Shown: piece by piece, positions 6,177-13,653 of the stretch
How the letters are laid out: each line of letters starts with the position of its first letter
Numbering within the stretch: position 1 is the first letter of the stretch
Origin: a virus
IMG/VR virus record: IMGVR_UViG_3300032665_000082
Span: 1 to 40,167 of that record
DNA length: 40,167 nt
Direction: 5' to 3' (one strand)
Program-made: the position numbers and the translations under genes
The notes under the pieces: generated by a model
Database searches by the model: none
The model's input: the letters and a program-made list of their open reading frames with translations, nothing else
What the model was told of the DNA's origin: nothing

Positions 6177-6461
6177 ATGTCTCGACCAAAACCAAAAATC
6201 TTATTAGAAAGTGTTAATAAGAAAACATACAAAGCAGAACAGATTCTTGAGGCGGAAGCTATTTGGGCTGTTTTTTATAAAAACGAAGCTTTCAATTTAA
6301 AAAGTTTCAATAGTCTTACTAGTTATCCTGGACCTAAATATAAAAAGGTTTCGTTCAGTAATCCTGGCCACGCAAGGAATCTTGCTAAAAAATTAAATCA
6401 AACATTTAATTGCGATGATTTTCAAGTGGTTAAACTAACCTCCGGCACAGTAGTAAAATGA
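6177..6461 (+). CDS. Basic unknown protein (94 aa)
   Basis: The ATG at 6177 lies directly after a perfect hairpin and has no ordinary Shine-Dalgarno. The 94-residue product is Lys-rich with a C-terminal segment like [17 protein letters not shown], compatible with a small alpha/beta fold. No domain is recognised. It overlaps the next gene by four bases (ATGA), so it is co-translated with it. Confidence 0.7.
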   Translation: MSRPKPKILLESVNKKTYKAEQILEAEAIWAVFYKNEAFNLKSFNSLTSYPGPKYKKVSFSNPGHARNLAKKLNQTFNCDDFQVVKLTSGTVVK

Positions 6462-6865
6462 TACCAAGAGATGCATTAACCAAAATATTTTTACAACAAT
6501 GGGGCAAGAGCGTTGATGAAGCTAATGTAAAATTATTTGGACGTAAATGGTGGCAAAGCACTCGAATTAATAAACAGACTGCATATCGACTAAGCGAGGA
6601 AGGTTACGAATTTTTAGTAAAAGAATTGGAATTAAAAGAATATGAAATTCCATTTACTGAACCAATTGAACTAAGTCCCCAAACAATTATATTTTTGGAA
6701 AGGTATGTAGATTGTCCATACTACCTAACACCAATGTCAATTACTGTCTTTTCAGAAAAGAAAGGATTTGAGCTAATGTTGTTTTCCGACGACATTAGAA
6801 AATTTGGTATAATTAAAGCCATAAATGAGCGAGAAAAAGATCTCGCAGGCACAGATAACAGTTGA
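6458..6865 (+). CDS. Unknown protein (135 aa)
   Basis: This 135-residue product starts by ATGA overlap with the upstream gene. It contains [20 protein letters not shown], then [10 protein letters not shown] and a more hydrophobic C-terminal part with [20 protein letters not shown]. It has the feel of a small conserved phage protein with an N-terminal helix-turn-helix-like segment, but I do not assign a function. Its TGA stop (6863-6865) lies inside the -35 box of the next promoter. Confidence 0.75.
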   Translation: MIPRDALTKIFLQQWGKSVDEANVKLFGRKWWQSTRINKQTAYRLSEEGYEFLVKELELKEYEIPFTEPIELSPQTIIFLERYVDCPYYLTPMSITVFSEKKGFELMLFSDDIRKFGIIKAINEREKDLAGTDNS

Positions 6866-6890
6866 CACATCTCCTAGTTTCCTATACAAT
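6862..6890 (+). promoter_or_regulatory. Sigma-70 promoter for moxR-like gene
   Basis: TTGACA (6862-6867) and TACAAT (6885-6890) are separated by exactly 17 bases. The -35 is perfect and the -10 has one mismatch to TATAAT. The promoter lies between the stop of the 135 aa gene and the ATPase gene at 6944. It points to recognition by unmodified host RNA polymerase, and so to expression early in infection. Confidence 0.8.
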
Positions 6891-6905
6891 ACATACTTAC
6901 ACAGC

Positions 6906-6920
6906 GTTATTTTAAATAAC
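6906..6920 (+). promoter_or_regulatory. AT-rich dyad in the 5' leader of the moxR-like gene
   Basis: GTTATTT (6906-6912) and AAATAAC (6914-6920) form a 7-bp inverted repeat around a single T, starting just downstream of the expected transcription start (about 6897). It is followed by T6. The stem has only two G-C pairs, so I favour a repressor-type binding site over a terminator. The ribosome site AGGAAC follows at 6934-6939. Confidence 0.35.
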
Positions 6921-6943
6921 ATTTTTTAAAGATAGGAACTAAA

Positions 6944-8032
6944 ATGGCAGAAATTTCCAGTCGTACAGTTGGCCCTAGCGGTGCTAAAAAGTCTTTGCGT
7001 AAGGCTTTTAAAAATCATCGCCCAATCTTTCTTTGGGGTCCTCCAGGAATCGGCAAATCAGATATTATCAAGCAATTGGGCACAGAATTAGAAGCTCATG
7101 TAATTGACGTTCGTTTGTCACTATGGGAACCTACAGATATTAAAGGTATTCCATATTTCGATTCCAACGATGGCACAATGCGTTGGGCTCCTCCATCAGA
7201 ATTGCCAAGTGCGGAATTGGCTAGTAAGCATAAACAAATCATCCTGTTCCTAGATGAAATGAATAGTGCGGCGCCTGCTGTACAAGCGGCGGCATATCAG
7301 CTTATTTTGAATCGTCGTGTTGGCACTTACCATTTGCCAGATAATGTTGTATTGGTTGCGGCTGGTAACCGTGAAACTGACAAAGGCGTTACATTCCGTA
7401 TGCCTGCGCCACTGGCTAATCGTTTCGTTCACTTGGAAATGACTGTTAACTGGGACGACTATTTTGATTGGGCTGTTGACAATAAAGTACATCAAGATGT
7501 TGTTGGCTTTTTGAGTTTTTCTAAAAAGGACTTGTACGATTTTGATCCAAAGTCTAGTTCACGTGCATTTGCTACTCCACGTAGCTGGTCGTTTGTAAGC
7601 GAATTGCTTACAGATGACGATGTAGATACAGACACATTGACAGATTTGGTGTCTGGATCTGTTGGCGAAGGACTTGCTATTAAGTTTATGGCACACCGTA
7701 AACATGCTAGCAAAATGCCAAATCCAAGTGACATTTTGTCAGGCAAGGTTAAGAAAATGGACTCTAAAGAAATTAGTGCCATGTATTCGTTAACTGTATC
7801 CTTGTGCTATGAATTGAAAGATTCTTGCGATAAAAAGGCTAAAAATTGGAATGATCAAGTTAACTTCTTTTTCGAATTTATGATGAATAACTTTGAAACT
7901 GAATTGGTTATTATGGGTACTAAACTAGCATTGTCAACTTACAAGTTGCCACTAGACCCAGATGAAATCAAATGTTTTGATGAATTCCATGCTAAATTTG
8001 GCAAGTATATTAGCCAAGCAACCGAAAAATAA
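6944..8032 (+). CDS. MoxR-type AAA+ ATPase (362 aa)
   Basis: This is a MoxR/RavA-like AAA+ ATPase. Members act as ATP-driven chaperones or activators, usually paired with a VWA protein, and one is encoded immediately downstream. Walker A GPPGIGKS is at residues 32-39, Walker B LFLDE at 101-105, sensor-1 Asn in AAGNRE near 142, and the arginine-finger region in PAPLANRF near 155-161. RWAPPSELPSA is typical of the MoxR pore-loop region. The C-terminal part (about 180-362) is helical. The gene is preceded by its own sigma-70-like promoter and an AT-rich dyad. Its client is unknown. Confidence 0.88.
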   Translation: MAEISSRTVGPSGAKKSLRKAFKNHRPIFLWGPPGIGKSDIIKQLGTELEAHVIDVRLSLWEPTDIKGIPYFDSNDGTMRWAPPSELPSAELASKHKQIILFLDEMNSAAPAVQAAAYQLILNRRVGTYHLPDNVVLVAAGNRETDKGVTFRMPAPLANRFVHLEMTVNWDDYFDWAVDNKVHQDVVGFLSFSKKDLYDFDPKSSSRAFATPRSWSFVSELLTDDDVDTDTLTDLVSGSVGEGLAIKFMAHRKHASKMPNPSDILSGKVKKMDSKEISAMYSLTVSLCYELKDSCDKKAKNWNDQVNFFFEFMMNNFETELVIMGTKLALSTYKLPLDPDEIKCFDEFHAKFGKYISQATEK

Positions 8033-8049
8033 TTTGGTTTAAGCACTAT

Positions 8050-8078
8050 TTGACACCACCTTCGGGTGGTGTTATAAT
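8050..8078 (+). promoter_or_regulatory. Perfect consensus sigma-70 promoter with hairpin in spacer
   Basis: TTGACA (8050-8055), 17 bases, then TATAAT (8073-8078) is a full consensus sigma-70 promoter. ACACCACC (8053-8060), TTCG (8061-8064) and GGTGGTGT (8065-8072) form a perfect 8-bp hairpin with a UUCG-type tetraloop filling the spacer. As RNA it could slow or end transcripts coming from the ATPase gene, although no proper U-run follows. As DNA it restarts transcription for the VWA gene at 8110. Confidence 0.88.
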
Positions 8079-8109
8079 ATATACATATAGTAAACATTCA
8101 GGAGCAGAG

Positions 8110-9294
8110 ATGTCACATACAGATCCAATTATCGATAAAATTATTGTAGCACGGGTAGGACTATTGTTACGTCATCCGTTCTTTGGTAATATGGCTACAC
8201 GCCTAAAAATTGAAGAAGGCTCAGAATGGATGGGCACTGCCGCCACAGACGGTCGAACCATTTATTTTAACCGTAAGTTTTTCGAACCACTTAGCGTTAA
8301 ACAAGTAGAGTTCGTTATTGCTCACGAAATTTTGCACAATGTATTTGATCACATGTCGCGTCGTGAGGCACGTAATCCACGTATTTTTAACATTGCCGCT
8401 GACTATTGCGTTAACGGACAATTAGTTCGTGACAGAATTGGTGATCACACTATTGAAGGTATTACAATTTTTCATGATGCAAAATACTATGGTATGGGTG
8501 CAGAAGAAGTGTATGACAAGATTTTTGACGAGCACGACGAAGATGAATTGAACGCATTAGGTCAGTTGCTCGACGATCACATTGATTGGGGTGAGAACGG
8601 TAAAGACGGTCAACCAAAATATTCTAAAGAAGAATTAAAACAAATTCGTGACGAGATTCGCGAAGCTACAATGCAGGCCGCACAAGCCGCAGGTGCTGGT
8701 AATACACCTGCTAGTGTACAACGCATGATTAAGGAACTTACAGAGCCTAAGATGAATTGGCGTGAGATTTTGCGTCAACAAATCCAAAGCACTATTAAAA
8801 ACGATTATAGTTTTATGCGTCCTAACCGTAAGGGCTGGCACATGAACGCTATTTTGCCTGGAACTCAATTCCAAGATACTATTGATATTTGTGTATCAAT
8901 TGACATGTCAGGTTCTATCGGAGACGAACAGGCTAAAGACTTCTTAAGCGAAATTAAAGGTATCATGCAAGAATACAAAGACTTTAAAATTAAAGTTTGG
9001 TGTTTTGATACTAAAGTTTATAACGAACAAGATTACGATGGTTATTGCATGGATGAGTTCGATCACTATGAGCCAATGGGCGGTGGCGGAACTGAGTTTG
9101 ATGTAAACTGGGAATACATGAAGGAAAATGATATTCAACCTAAAAAGTTTATCATGTTTACTGATGGTTATCCTTGGGGCAGTTGGGGTGATGAAAACTA
9201 CTGTGATACAGTATTCATCATTCACGGCAATGACAAAATTGTTCCTCCTTTTGGAGAATATGCGTATTACGACGCAATTAAGGAAACAGCTTAA
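8110..9294 (+). CDS. Zinc-metallopeptidase / VWA-domain protein (394 aa)
   Basis: I chose ATG 8110, which has AGGAGCAGAG just upstream; a longer frame from TTG 8050 would start in the promoter. The protein has an N-terminal metallopeptidase-like domain with HEILH at residues 72-76 (HExxH zinc site). Its C-terminal von Willebrand A-like domain has the complete metal-site set: DMSGS at 265-269, the Thr of GGGGTEF near 328, and Asp of FTDGYP near 352. This architecture matches the DUF2201/VWA-like proteins paired with MoxR ATPases. It likely forms a complex with the ATPase upstream. Its TAA overlaps the next ATG by one base. Confidence 0.88.
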   Translation: MSHTDPIIDKIIVARVGLLLRHPFFGNMATRLKIEEGSEWMGTAATDGRTIYFNRKFFEPLSVKQVEFVIAHEILHNVFDHMSRREARNPRIFNIAADYCVNGQLVRDRIGDHTIEGITIFHDAKYYGMGAEEVYDKIFDEHDEDELNALGQLLDDHIDWGENGKDGQPKYSKEELKQIRDEIREATMQAAQAAGAGNTPASVQRMIKELTEPKMNWREILRQQIQSTIKNDYSFMRPNRKGWHMNAILPGTQFQDTIDICVSIDMSGSIGDEQAKDFLSEIKGIMQEYKDFKIKVWCFDTKVYNEQDYDGYCMDEFDHYEPMGGGGTEFDVNWEYMKENDIQPKKFIMFTDGYPWGSWGDENYCDTVFIIHGNDKIVPPFGEYAYYDAIKETA

Positions 9295-9581
9295 TGGCAT
9301 TAAAAACGGGCAAGCCCAATTCTTTAAATTATTTTAATATTAGAAGGGTTGAGTTTGCCTGCCCTCATTTTAAGTACACAACCATTGACAAATACAATCC
9401 AAGTCTAGTCAAATCTATCGACTCTTGGATCAAGAAGAATCTAAATAATAGGTATTATGTTGGACAGGGTATAGCATTAGATAACACCAATACTATTGTA
9501 TATGTTACCCGTATAGGATTTGAAAGTGAAAAAGAATTAAGTTTTTTCACGATTGCATGTCCACATTTACAAACGAGATAA
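9294..9581 (+). CDS. Unknown protein (95 aa)
   Basis: The ATG overlaps the stop of the VWA gene (TAATG), so it is translationally coupled to it. The 95-residue product is basic; it contains two CPH motifs (EFACPHFKYT near residue 20 and IACPHLQTR at the end), which could bind metal together. It may belong to the MoxR/VWA operon, but no function is recognised. Confidence 0.7.
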   Translation: MALKTGKPNSLNYFNIRRVEFACPHFKYTTIDKYNPSLVKSIDSWIKKNLNNRYYVGQGIALDNTNTIVYVTRIGFESEKELSFFTIACPHLQTR

Positions 9582-9610
9582 TTATATACGTACTTTTAAG
9601 GAGATACTAA

Positions 9611-9892
9611 ATGGTAGATACTGTACAAAATCAACAAGCGCCAGACGCTTCACAAGCCAGCAATGACCTAACAATTAATGACTTGAACGCAATGAAAGTT
9701 ATTATTGATATTGCTAGTTCACGTGGTGCATTTAAACCTAACGAAATGGTAGCAGTTGGTCAAACTTATACCAAACTAACTACATTTTTAGATGCAGTTG
9801 CTAAACAACAAGCAGAAGCACAACCTGCAACACAAGCACCAGCACAAGCACCAACAACAACAGCCGCAACATCAGCTATTGCAGGAGCATAA
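9611..9892 (+). CDS. Unknown protein with Ala/Pro/Gln-rich tail (93 aa)
   Basis: The ATG at 9611 has a strong AAGGAG (9599-9604) ahead of it. Residues about 20-65 form a helical domain (LNDLNAMK-type start, then IDIASSRGAFKPNEMVAVGQ). Residues 66-93 are low-complexity Ala/Pro/Gln/Thr (QPATQAPAQAPTTTAATS). From memory it resembles a small conserved protein of marine T4-like phages. It is followed after one base by the next gene. The role is unknown. Confidence 0.75.
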   Translation: MVDTVQNQQAPDASQASNDLTINDLNAMKVIIDIASSRGAFKPNEMVAVGQTYTKLTTFLDAVAKQQAEAQPATQAPAQAPTTTAATSAIAGA

Positions 9893-9893
9893 T

Positions 9894-10529
9894 ATGGCCC
9901 AAGAAATTAAACACGTGGGCCGTGTTAAATCTACTAATAAGAAATGTTTAGTAGCTTATCGCACCCTACCTGGTGATGCAAACCATTGCCTAATTGTTCC
10001 GACAGAAAACTTGCCAGACATTTATCACGATGCTATTATTAACTTAGTGGAAAGTGGTAGTGGTCAAGATGCATACGAATTTGCAGATGCTTTAGATCGT
10101 AATCAGTTTCCAGATGGAAGCAATATGTTACGTAATTTGCATGCAAACGGTCGTTTAATTAAAGCACCTACAAGTGCAATTGAAATGACTCCGACTACCG
10201 GTTTTAGTATTTTACTTTCCGAATTAAATCAAGTTATTGCCGAACAACGCGGTGTAGCAGTAGACGATTTATCAGTTAAAGCAGACACTCCAGAAAAATC
10301 TGAAGCTAAACGTCTTGAAGAAGTTGCTGATGCATCTACTACAGAAGTGACTGTTGGTAAGGTATCTGAGATAGTAAAAGCTACTGTTGAAACAATTCCA
10401 ACATCGTTTAAAAGTCCGGATGATAAAGCAAAGTACTTACGTAGCCAAGCTGATAAGTTAAGTAAAGAAGCCGCTCAAATGCGCAGAGAAGCAGAGGAAT
10501 TGGTTCCGACCAAGAAAAAAACTACTTAA
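9894..10529 (+). CDS. Conserved unknown phage protein (211 aa)
   Basis: I chose ATG 9894 over an in-frame start at 9792, which would read the previous gene's Ala/Gln tail in another frame as a Gln/His run. Residues 1-115 form a domain with HVGRVKSTNKKCLVAYRTLP and DGSNMLRNLHANGRLIKAPT. Residues about 150-211 are charged helix (KYLRSQADKLSKEAAQMRRE), likely coiled coil, with a Lys-rich end. A paired small gene lies directly upstream. I recall the pair in T4-like phages of marine bacteria without known function. The next gene starts immediately after the stop. Confidence 0.75.
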   Translation: MAQEIKHVGRVKSTNKKCLVAYRTLPGDANHCLIVPTENLPDIYHDAIINLVESGSGQDAYEFADALDRNQFPDGSNMLRNLHANGRLIKAPTSAIEMTPTTGFSILLSELNQVIAEQRGVAVDDLSVKADTPEKSEAKRLEEVADASTTEVTVGKVSEIVKATVETIPTSFKSPDDKAKYLRSQADKLSKEAAQMRREAEELVPTKKKTT

Positions 10530-10850
10530 ATGACGAAAACGGGAAGACCTCTTCCCAAGGACGTCATAGCGCATTGGCCAGAAGTATTTGAAGACATACG
10601 TGTAAACGTAGTACCTTTAGGGTACCTTCATACCGTGCTGGTCAATTTTAAAGATGGCAAGACTTGGGAAATAAAAATTACTCAGCAGACTAAACGCAAT
10701 GGATGGGATGCCTTTGAAAAGAATCTAGCCGAACTTGTTAAAAGTTACGAAGCAAACATCGACAATATTGACTTTAAACTAGATACAGATAAAGTTAAAA
10801 AAGATATTGTTCGAACTACACAACGGTTTTTAAAAAAGAAGAAGTTATAA
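10530..10850 (+). CDS. Basic unknown protein (106 aa)
   Basis: The ATG at 10530 follows the preceding TAA without a gap. The 106-residue product carries LGYLHTVLVNFKDGKTWEIK in the N-terminal half and a basic C-terminus ending in KKKKL. No known motif is visible. It sits between a conserved unknown gene and thyX with no spacers, so all three are probably co-translated. Confidence 0.75.
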   Translation: MTKTGRPLPKDVIAHWPEVFEDIRVNVVPLGYLHTVLVNFKDGKTWEIKITQQTKRNGWDAFEKNLAELVKSYEANIDNIDFKLDTDKVKKDIVRTTQRFLKKKKL

Positions 10851-11537
10851 ATGAATGTTAAATTGCTTAGTTATAGCCAGCCAACTGAAGAATTCACTAG
10901 CATGGGAATCTCGGATGCACAAGAACTCATTGCCTACTGTGCAAGAGTCAGTAACCCGAGCAATCAGCTTAATACAGAAACCTCAGAAAAGCTCATACGA
11001 TATCTTATTAAGCACCAACATTGGAGTCCTCTCGAAATGGTGTCCGCCTGCATCGAGATTACTACTACAAGAGATATCGCAAGACAAATCCTTAGACATA
11101 GAAGCTTCAGCTTTCAAGAGTTCAGCCAACGTTATGCTGACCCAACAAAGGATCTCAACTTTGTACTTAGAGATGCTCGCAAGCAAGATACCAAAAATAG
11201 ACAAAACAGTATAGAGCTAGATCCTCATAATAATGATGAAGATCGGTTCCTTGCCTATCAATGGGAACGTATGCAAGAACTAGTTATCAAGCAGTCACGC
11301 GATGCATATGAATGGGCTGTTAGTAAAGGTATTGCTAAAGAGCAAGCCCGTGCTGTACTACCAGAAGGACTAATTGAAAGTCGTTTATATATGAATGGTA
11401 CGTTACGCAGTTGGATTCATTTCATAGAATTGCGTAGTGCTAATGGTACACAAAAAGAACACCAAGAAGTTGCTATTGCTTGTGCCGAAGTTATAGCTAA
11501 GATTTTTCCAATGACCACTGATCTTGTAGCCAAGTAA
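10851..11537 (+). CDS. thyX: FAD-dependent thymidylate synthase ThyX
   Basis: ThyX makes dTMP from dUMP using methylenetetrahydrofolate, NADPH and FAD. The 228-residue protein has the diagnostic RHRX7S signature at residues 82-92, within RHRSFSFQEFSQRY. QHWSPLEM at about 56-63 and LPEGLIESRLYMNGTLRSWI further on fit the flavin- and nucleotide-binding parts. The length is normal for the family. It is the last gene of the right-facing block and replaces the ThyA-type td of T4. A strong terminator lies 18 bases after the stop, and the opposing gene overlaps its last 41 bases. Confidence 0.95.
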   Translation: MNVKLLSYSQPTEEFTSMGISDAQELIAYCARVSNPSNQLNTETSEKLIRYLIKHQHWSPLEMVSACIEITTTRDIARQILRHRSFSFQEFSQRYADPTKDLNFVLRDARKQDTKNRQNSIELDPHNNDEDRFLAYQWERMQELVIKQSRDAYEWAVSKGIAKEQARAVLPEGLIESRLYMNGTLRSWIHFIELRSANGTQKEHQEVAIACAEVIAKIFPMTTDLVAK

Positions 11538-12153
11538 AATCGTTAATCTTAGATAATGCCTCCGGATTGGAGGCATTTTTTTCTCCGTATTCTCTTCCTG
11601 CAAGTGCGCCATTAATTGCATCTAAATCCGATCCTACAGTACACCATCGGTTTAAACGAATCTCTGCTTCTTCATTTTTTATTATTGATAATTTACAACA
11701 TTCTCTAAATGCACTACGCCAAGTACTAAACGGATCTGTGTTAAAGGCTGTTATGTTGCTAACTTCATCCATAACTTTAAAATTAGGACTAATATTCATA
11801 GTCATATCTATACTATCAGTACTCATATTCATAGTTAATTTTTTTGGAAGTAGTTTTACTCCGCCATAACCATACTCTAAATTGTTAACAGGATTACGAC
11901 TTTTCCAAACATGAACAACTTCTAAATCCCAGTCTGGAACACTATAATCAAAATTAAAAGAATCTAGTATTATTGCATCTGCGTCTACTACCCAAAACAT
12001 TTTTGTAAATGCTTTTTTGGCGGCGGCGATATGTGCTTGATGTATACCAGTAATCCCGTGTATACGTTTTGCTAACGGAAATCGTTCTTTTAATCTAGCA
12101 AAGTTTTCATCCGCATACACTTCATTATAACTAATGAATAAAATATCGTACAT
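11497..12153 (-). CDS. Glycosyltransferase-like protein (218 aa)
   Basis: This is a paralogue of the 298 aa gene just upstream: FISYNEVYADENFARLKERF and RIHGITGIHQAHIAAAKKAF align with FLSYNEPNAEKNY and RVHGVKGSDAAHKACAK. The tail TWLQDQW aligns with DWLADQW. A DxD-like VDADA at 56-60 is the candidate metal/nucleotide-sugar site of a GT-A fold. YGYGGVKL corresponds to YGNGGLKL of the paralogue. The gene starts by TAATG overlap with its neighbour. Its 3' end overlaps thyX by 41 bases and carries the thyX terminator. The substrate is unknown. Confidence 0.7.
   Translation of the reverse strand: MYDILFISYNEVYADENFARLKERFPLAKRIHGITGIHQAHIAAAKKAFTKMFWVVDADAIILDSFNFDYSVPDWDLEVVHVWKSRNPVNNLEYGYGGVKLLPKKLTMNMSTDSIDMTMNISPNFKVMDEVSNITAFNTDPFSTWRSAFRECCKLSIIKNEEAEIRLNRWCTVGSDLDAINGALAGREYGEKNASNPEALSKINDFTWLQDQWSLEKS
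11555..11582 (+). terminator. Rho-independent terminator after thyX
   Basis: AATGCCTCC (11555-11563) pairs perfectly with GGAGGCATT (11569-11577) around GGATT, followed by a T-run (11576-11582). The T-run is only on the right-facing strand; leftward reading gives TTATCT. It therefore ends thyX transcripts only. It lies within the coding sequence of the opposing glycosyltransferase-like gene, encoding residues about ASNPEAL of that protein. Confidence 0.88.
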
Positions 12154-13049
12154 TATCGTCTTTTTACAGTGCGTGGAATATTTTCGTAAACTTGTTTAAA
12201 GAATTTACTTACATCTTTACTAGGTTCTACAAGTTCTAAATTGCACTCATGTTTAAGAGTTTCGCCTAGACCGCTTATTTCGTGGGGTAACATTTCATTT
12301 GTTATTTTACTATATGTTGTTTTCCATTGATCTGCTAACCAATCAAAATCTCGAACATTACTATAGTCCCAATCTGTACACAATGTTAAGTATGCACCTT
12401 CTCTTGCTCCATACATACTCCAAAGACCGTTATCTACATCTGCACCAATGTTACACCATATTAGCAGTCTATGATAGTTCTTCCACCAAATTTCTTTAGT
12501 ATTAGTTACTTTAGCTCCTTGGACTAAACACATCTTAACACCTTCGCGAAATCCTGCTCTCCAGGCTTGTTCTGGAGTTGCATTAGTAAAGCTGTCACTG
12601 TAGCATTCATCAAATTGATAATACTTGTCATCAAAACAAAACTCAACTCGACCTTTGTCATCATTCGGATCACTATTTTCATGAGTACGCATGTTATTCA
12701 CAAATTTACGTGTCCATAATTTGAGCCCACCGTTTCCGTATTTTAAATTGTTTACGTAGACATTACCACACCAGCTAAAGACATTATCATCAGTAAATTT
12801 TACACCGTCAATTTCAATTTCTACTTCTAGAAATTTAGGATCGATGATATTGTCACCGTCTACTGTAACAAAGTATTCTGTTTCACTTAATTTTGCACAG
12901 GCTTTGTGTGCGGCATCACTGCCTTTAACTCCATGAACACGTTTAGCCCAAGGAACTTTTGTAAGCAAATCGGCATAGTTTTTTTCAGCATTAGGCTCGT
13001 TGTAACTTAAAAATATAATATCCTGTTCTATAATTTTAATTGTCTTCAT
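12153..13049 (-). CDS. Glycosyltransferase-like protein (298 aa)
   Basis: The 298-residue protein has an N-terminal FLSYNEPNAEKNYADLL, then KRVHGVKGSDAAHKACAK, and VTVDGDNIID with DGD at 64-66 as a candidate DxD. From memory this family occurs in T4-like cyanophages and is annotated as glycosyltransferase-like. The protein carries a Trp-rich second half (WRAGFREGVKM and IWWKNYHRLLIWCNIGADVD). The AAGGAT upstream of the ATG serves as ribosome site. It overlaps the upstream gene by 14 bases. The acceptor (fibre protein, cell surface or DNA) is not known. Confidence 0.7.
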   Translation of the reverse strand: MKTIKIIEQDIIFLSYNEPNAEKNYADLLTKVPWAKRVHGVKGSDAAHKACAKLSETEYFVTVDGDNIIDPKFLEVEIEIDGVKFTDDNVFSWCGNVYVNNLKYGNGGLKLWTRKFVNNMRTHENSDPNDDKGRVEFCFDDKYYQFDECYSDSFTNATPEQAWRAGFREGVKMCLVQGAKVTNTKEIWWKNYHRLLIWCNIGADVDNGLWSMYGAREGAYLTLCTDWDYSNVRDFDWLADQWKTTYSKITNEMLPHEISGLGETLKHECNLELVEPSKDVSKFFKQVYENIPRTVKRR

Positions 13050-13653
13050 TTATAATCCTTAATTTTTGACTTTCAAAAATTAATCTTGTTGCTATGTTAA
13101 TTTTGTCTATATTTAATTCAAACGTGTTTTCAAAAGGTATACCAATACAATTTTTTGTAATTATTTCACGAGAATCTATAACAATAGTTCTAATTAAAAA
13201 ATCATAATCATTTTCTAATATAACAAAAAATAATAATTTAGAATTTTCTAATTTTCCAGTAAGTCGTTTTTTAGCAGTATCTGATAAAAAGAAATTCCAT
13301 TCTTTATTAGGACCGTGCCATTCTACTAATAGTTCTGGGTTTGTAACTGTGTTATCAGTTATAACCTCCAGCATGGTATTTTGAAATTTGTATGCTTGGG
13401 CAATTACTGAAATTAATTTTAAAGTAGTTGTGTCACCGTCTTTAACATACCCTAAAAGATAATCGCTAAATTTGTCTTTACCTGAGGAAAATCTTTCAAA
13501 TGTATCAAAGTCTACTTCAAGGTAATCTGTAAATCCCGGATGTTTTTCGTTTGTGGCGGCTAGCACAGCGTTTGTTGTTTTATCATAATACACATAATAT
13601 GTATTTGTACGATGCGGAGGGGGAGGCAATACTACTGTTTTTTTACGAGCCAT
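13036..13653 (-). CDS. Unknown protein in glycosyltransferase cluster (205 aa)
   Basis: The 205-residue product starts with a basic Pro-rich segment (MARKKTVVLPPPPHRTN), followed by YYVYYDKTTNAVLAATNE and a beta-rich body. AAGGAG lies 8 bases before the ATG. It overlaps both neighbours (by 11 and 14 bases), so it is co-translated with glycosyltransferase-like genes. It could be a small virion or adaptor protein; no domain is recognised. Confidence 0.7.
   Translation of the reverse strand: MARKKTVVLPPPPHRTNTYYVYYDKTTNAVLAATNEKHPGFTDYLEVDFDTFERFSSGKDKFSDYLLGYVKDGDTTTLKLISVIAQAYKFQNTMLEVITDNTVTNPELLVEWHGPNKEWNFFLSDTAKKRLTGKLENSKLLFFVILENDYDFLIRTIVIDSREIITKNCIGIPFENTFELNIDKINIATRLIFESQKLRIINEDN

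Noticed and set aside
6906-6926. Terminator before the moxR-like gene
   Set aside because: The stem has only two G-C pairs and lies downstream of a strong promoter for that gene.
8050-8109. Longer VWA protein starting at TTG 8050
   Set aside because: This segment is the promoter itself; ATG 8110 has a good ribosome site and is downstream of the -10.
9792-9893. Earlier start for the 211 aa protein
   Set aside because: It overlaps the Ala/Pro/Gln tail of the preceding gene and yields a Gln/His run; ATG 9894 follows that gene's stop directly.
10855-11214. Alternative-frame ORF within thyX
   Set aside because: Out-of-frame shadow of the clear ThyX sequence.
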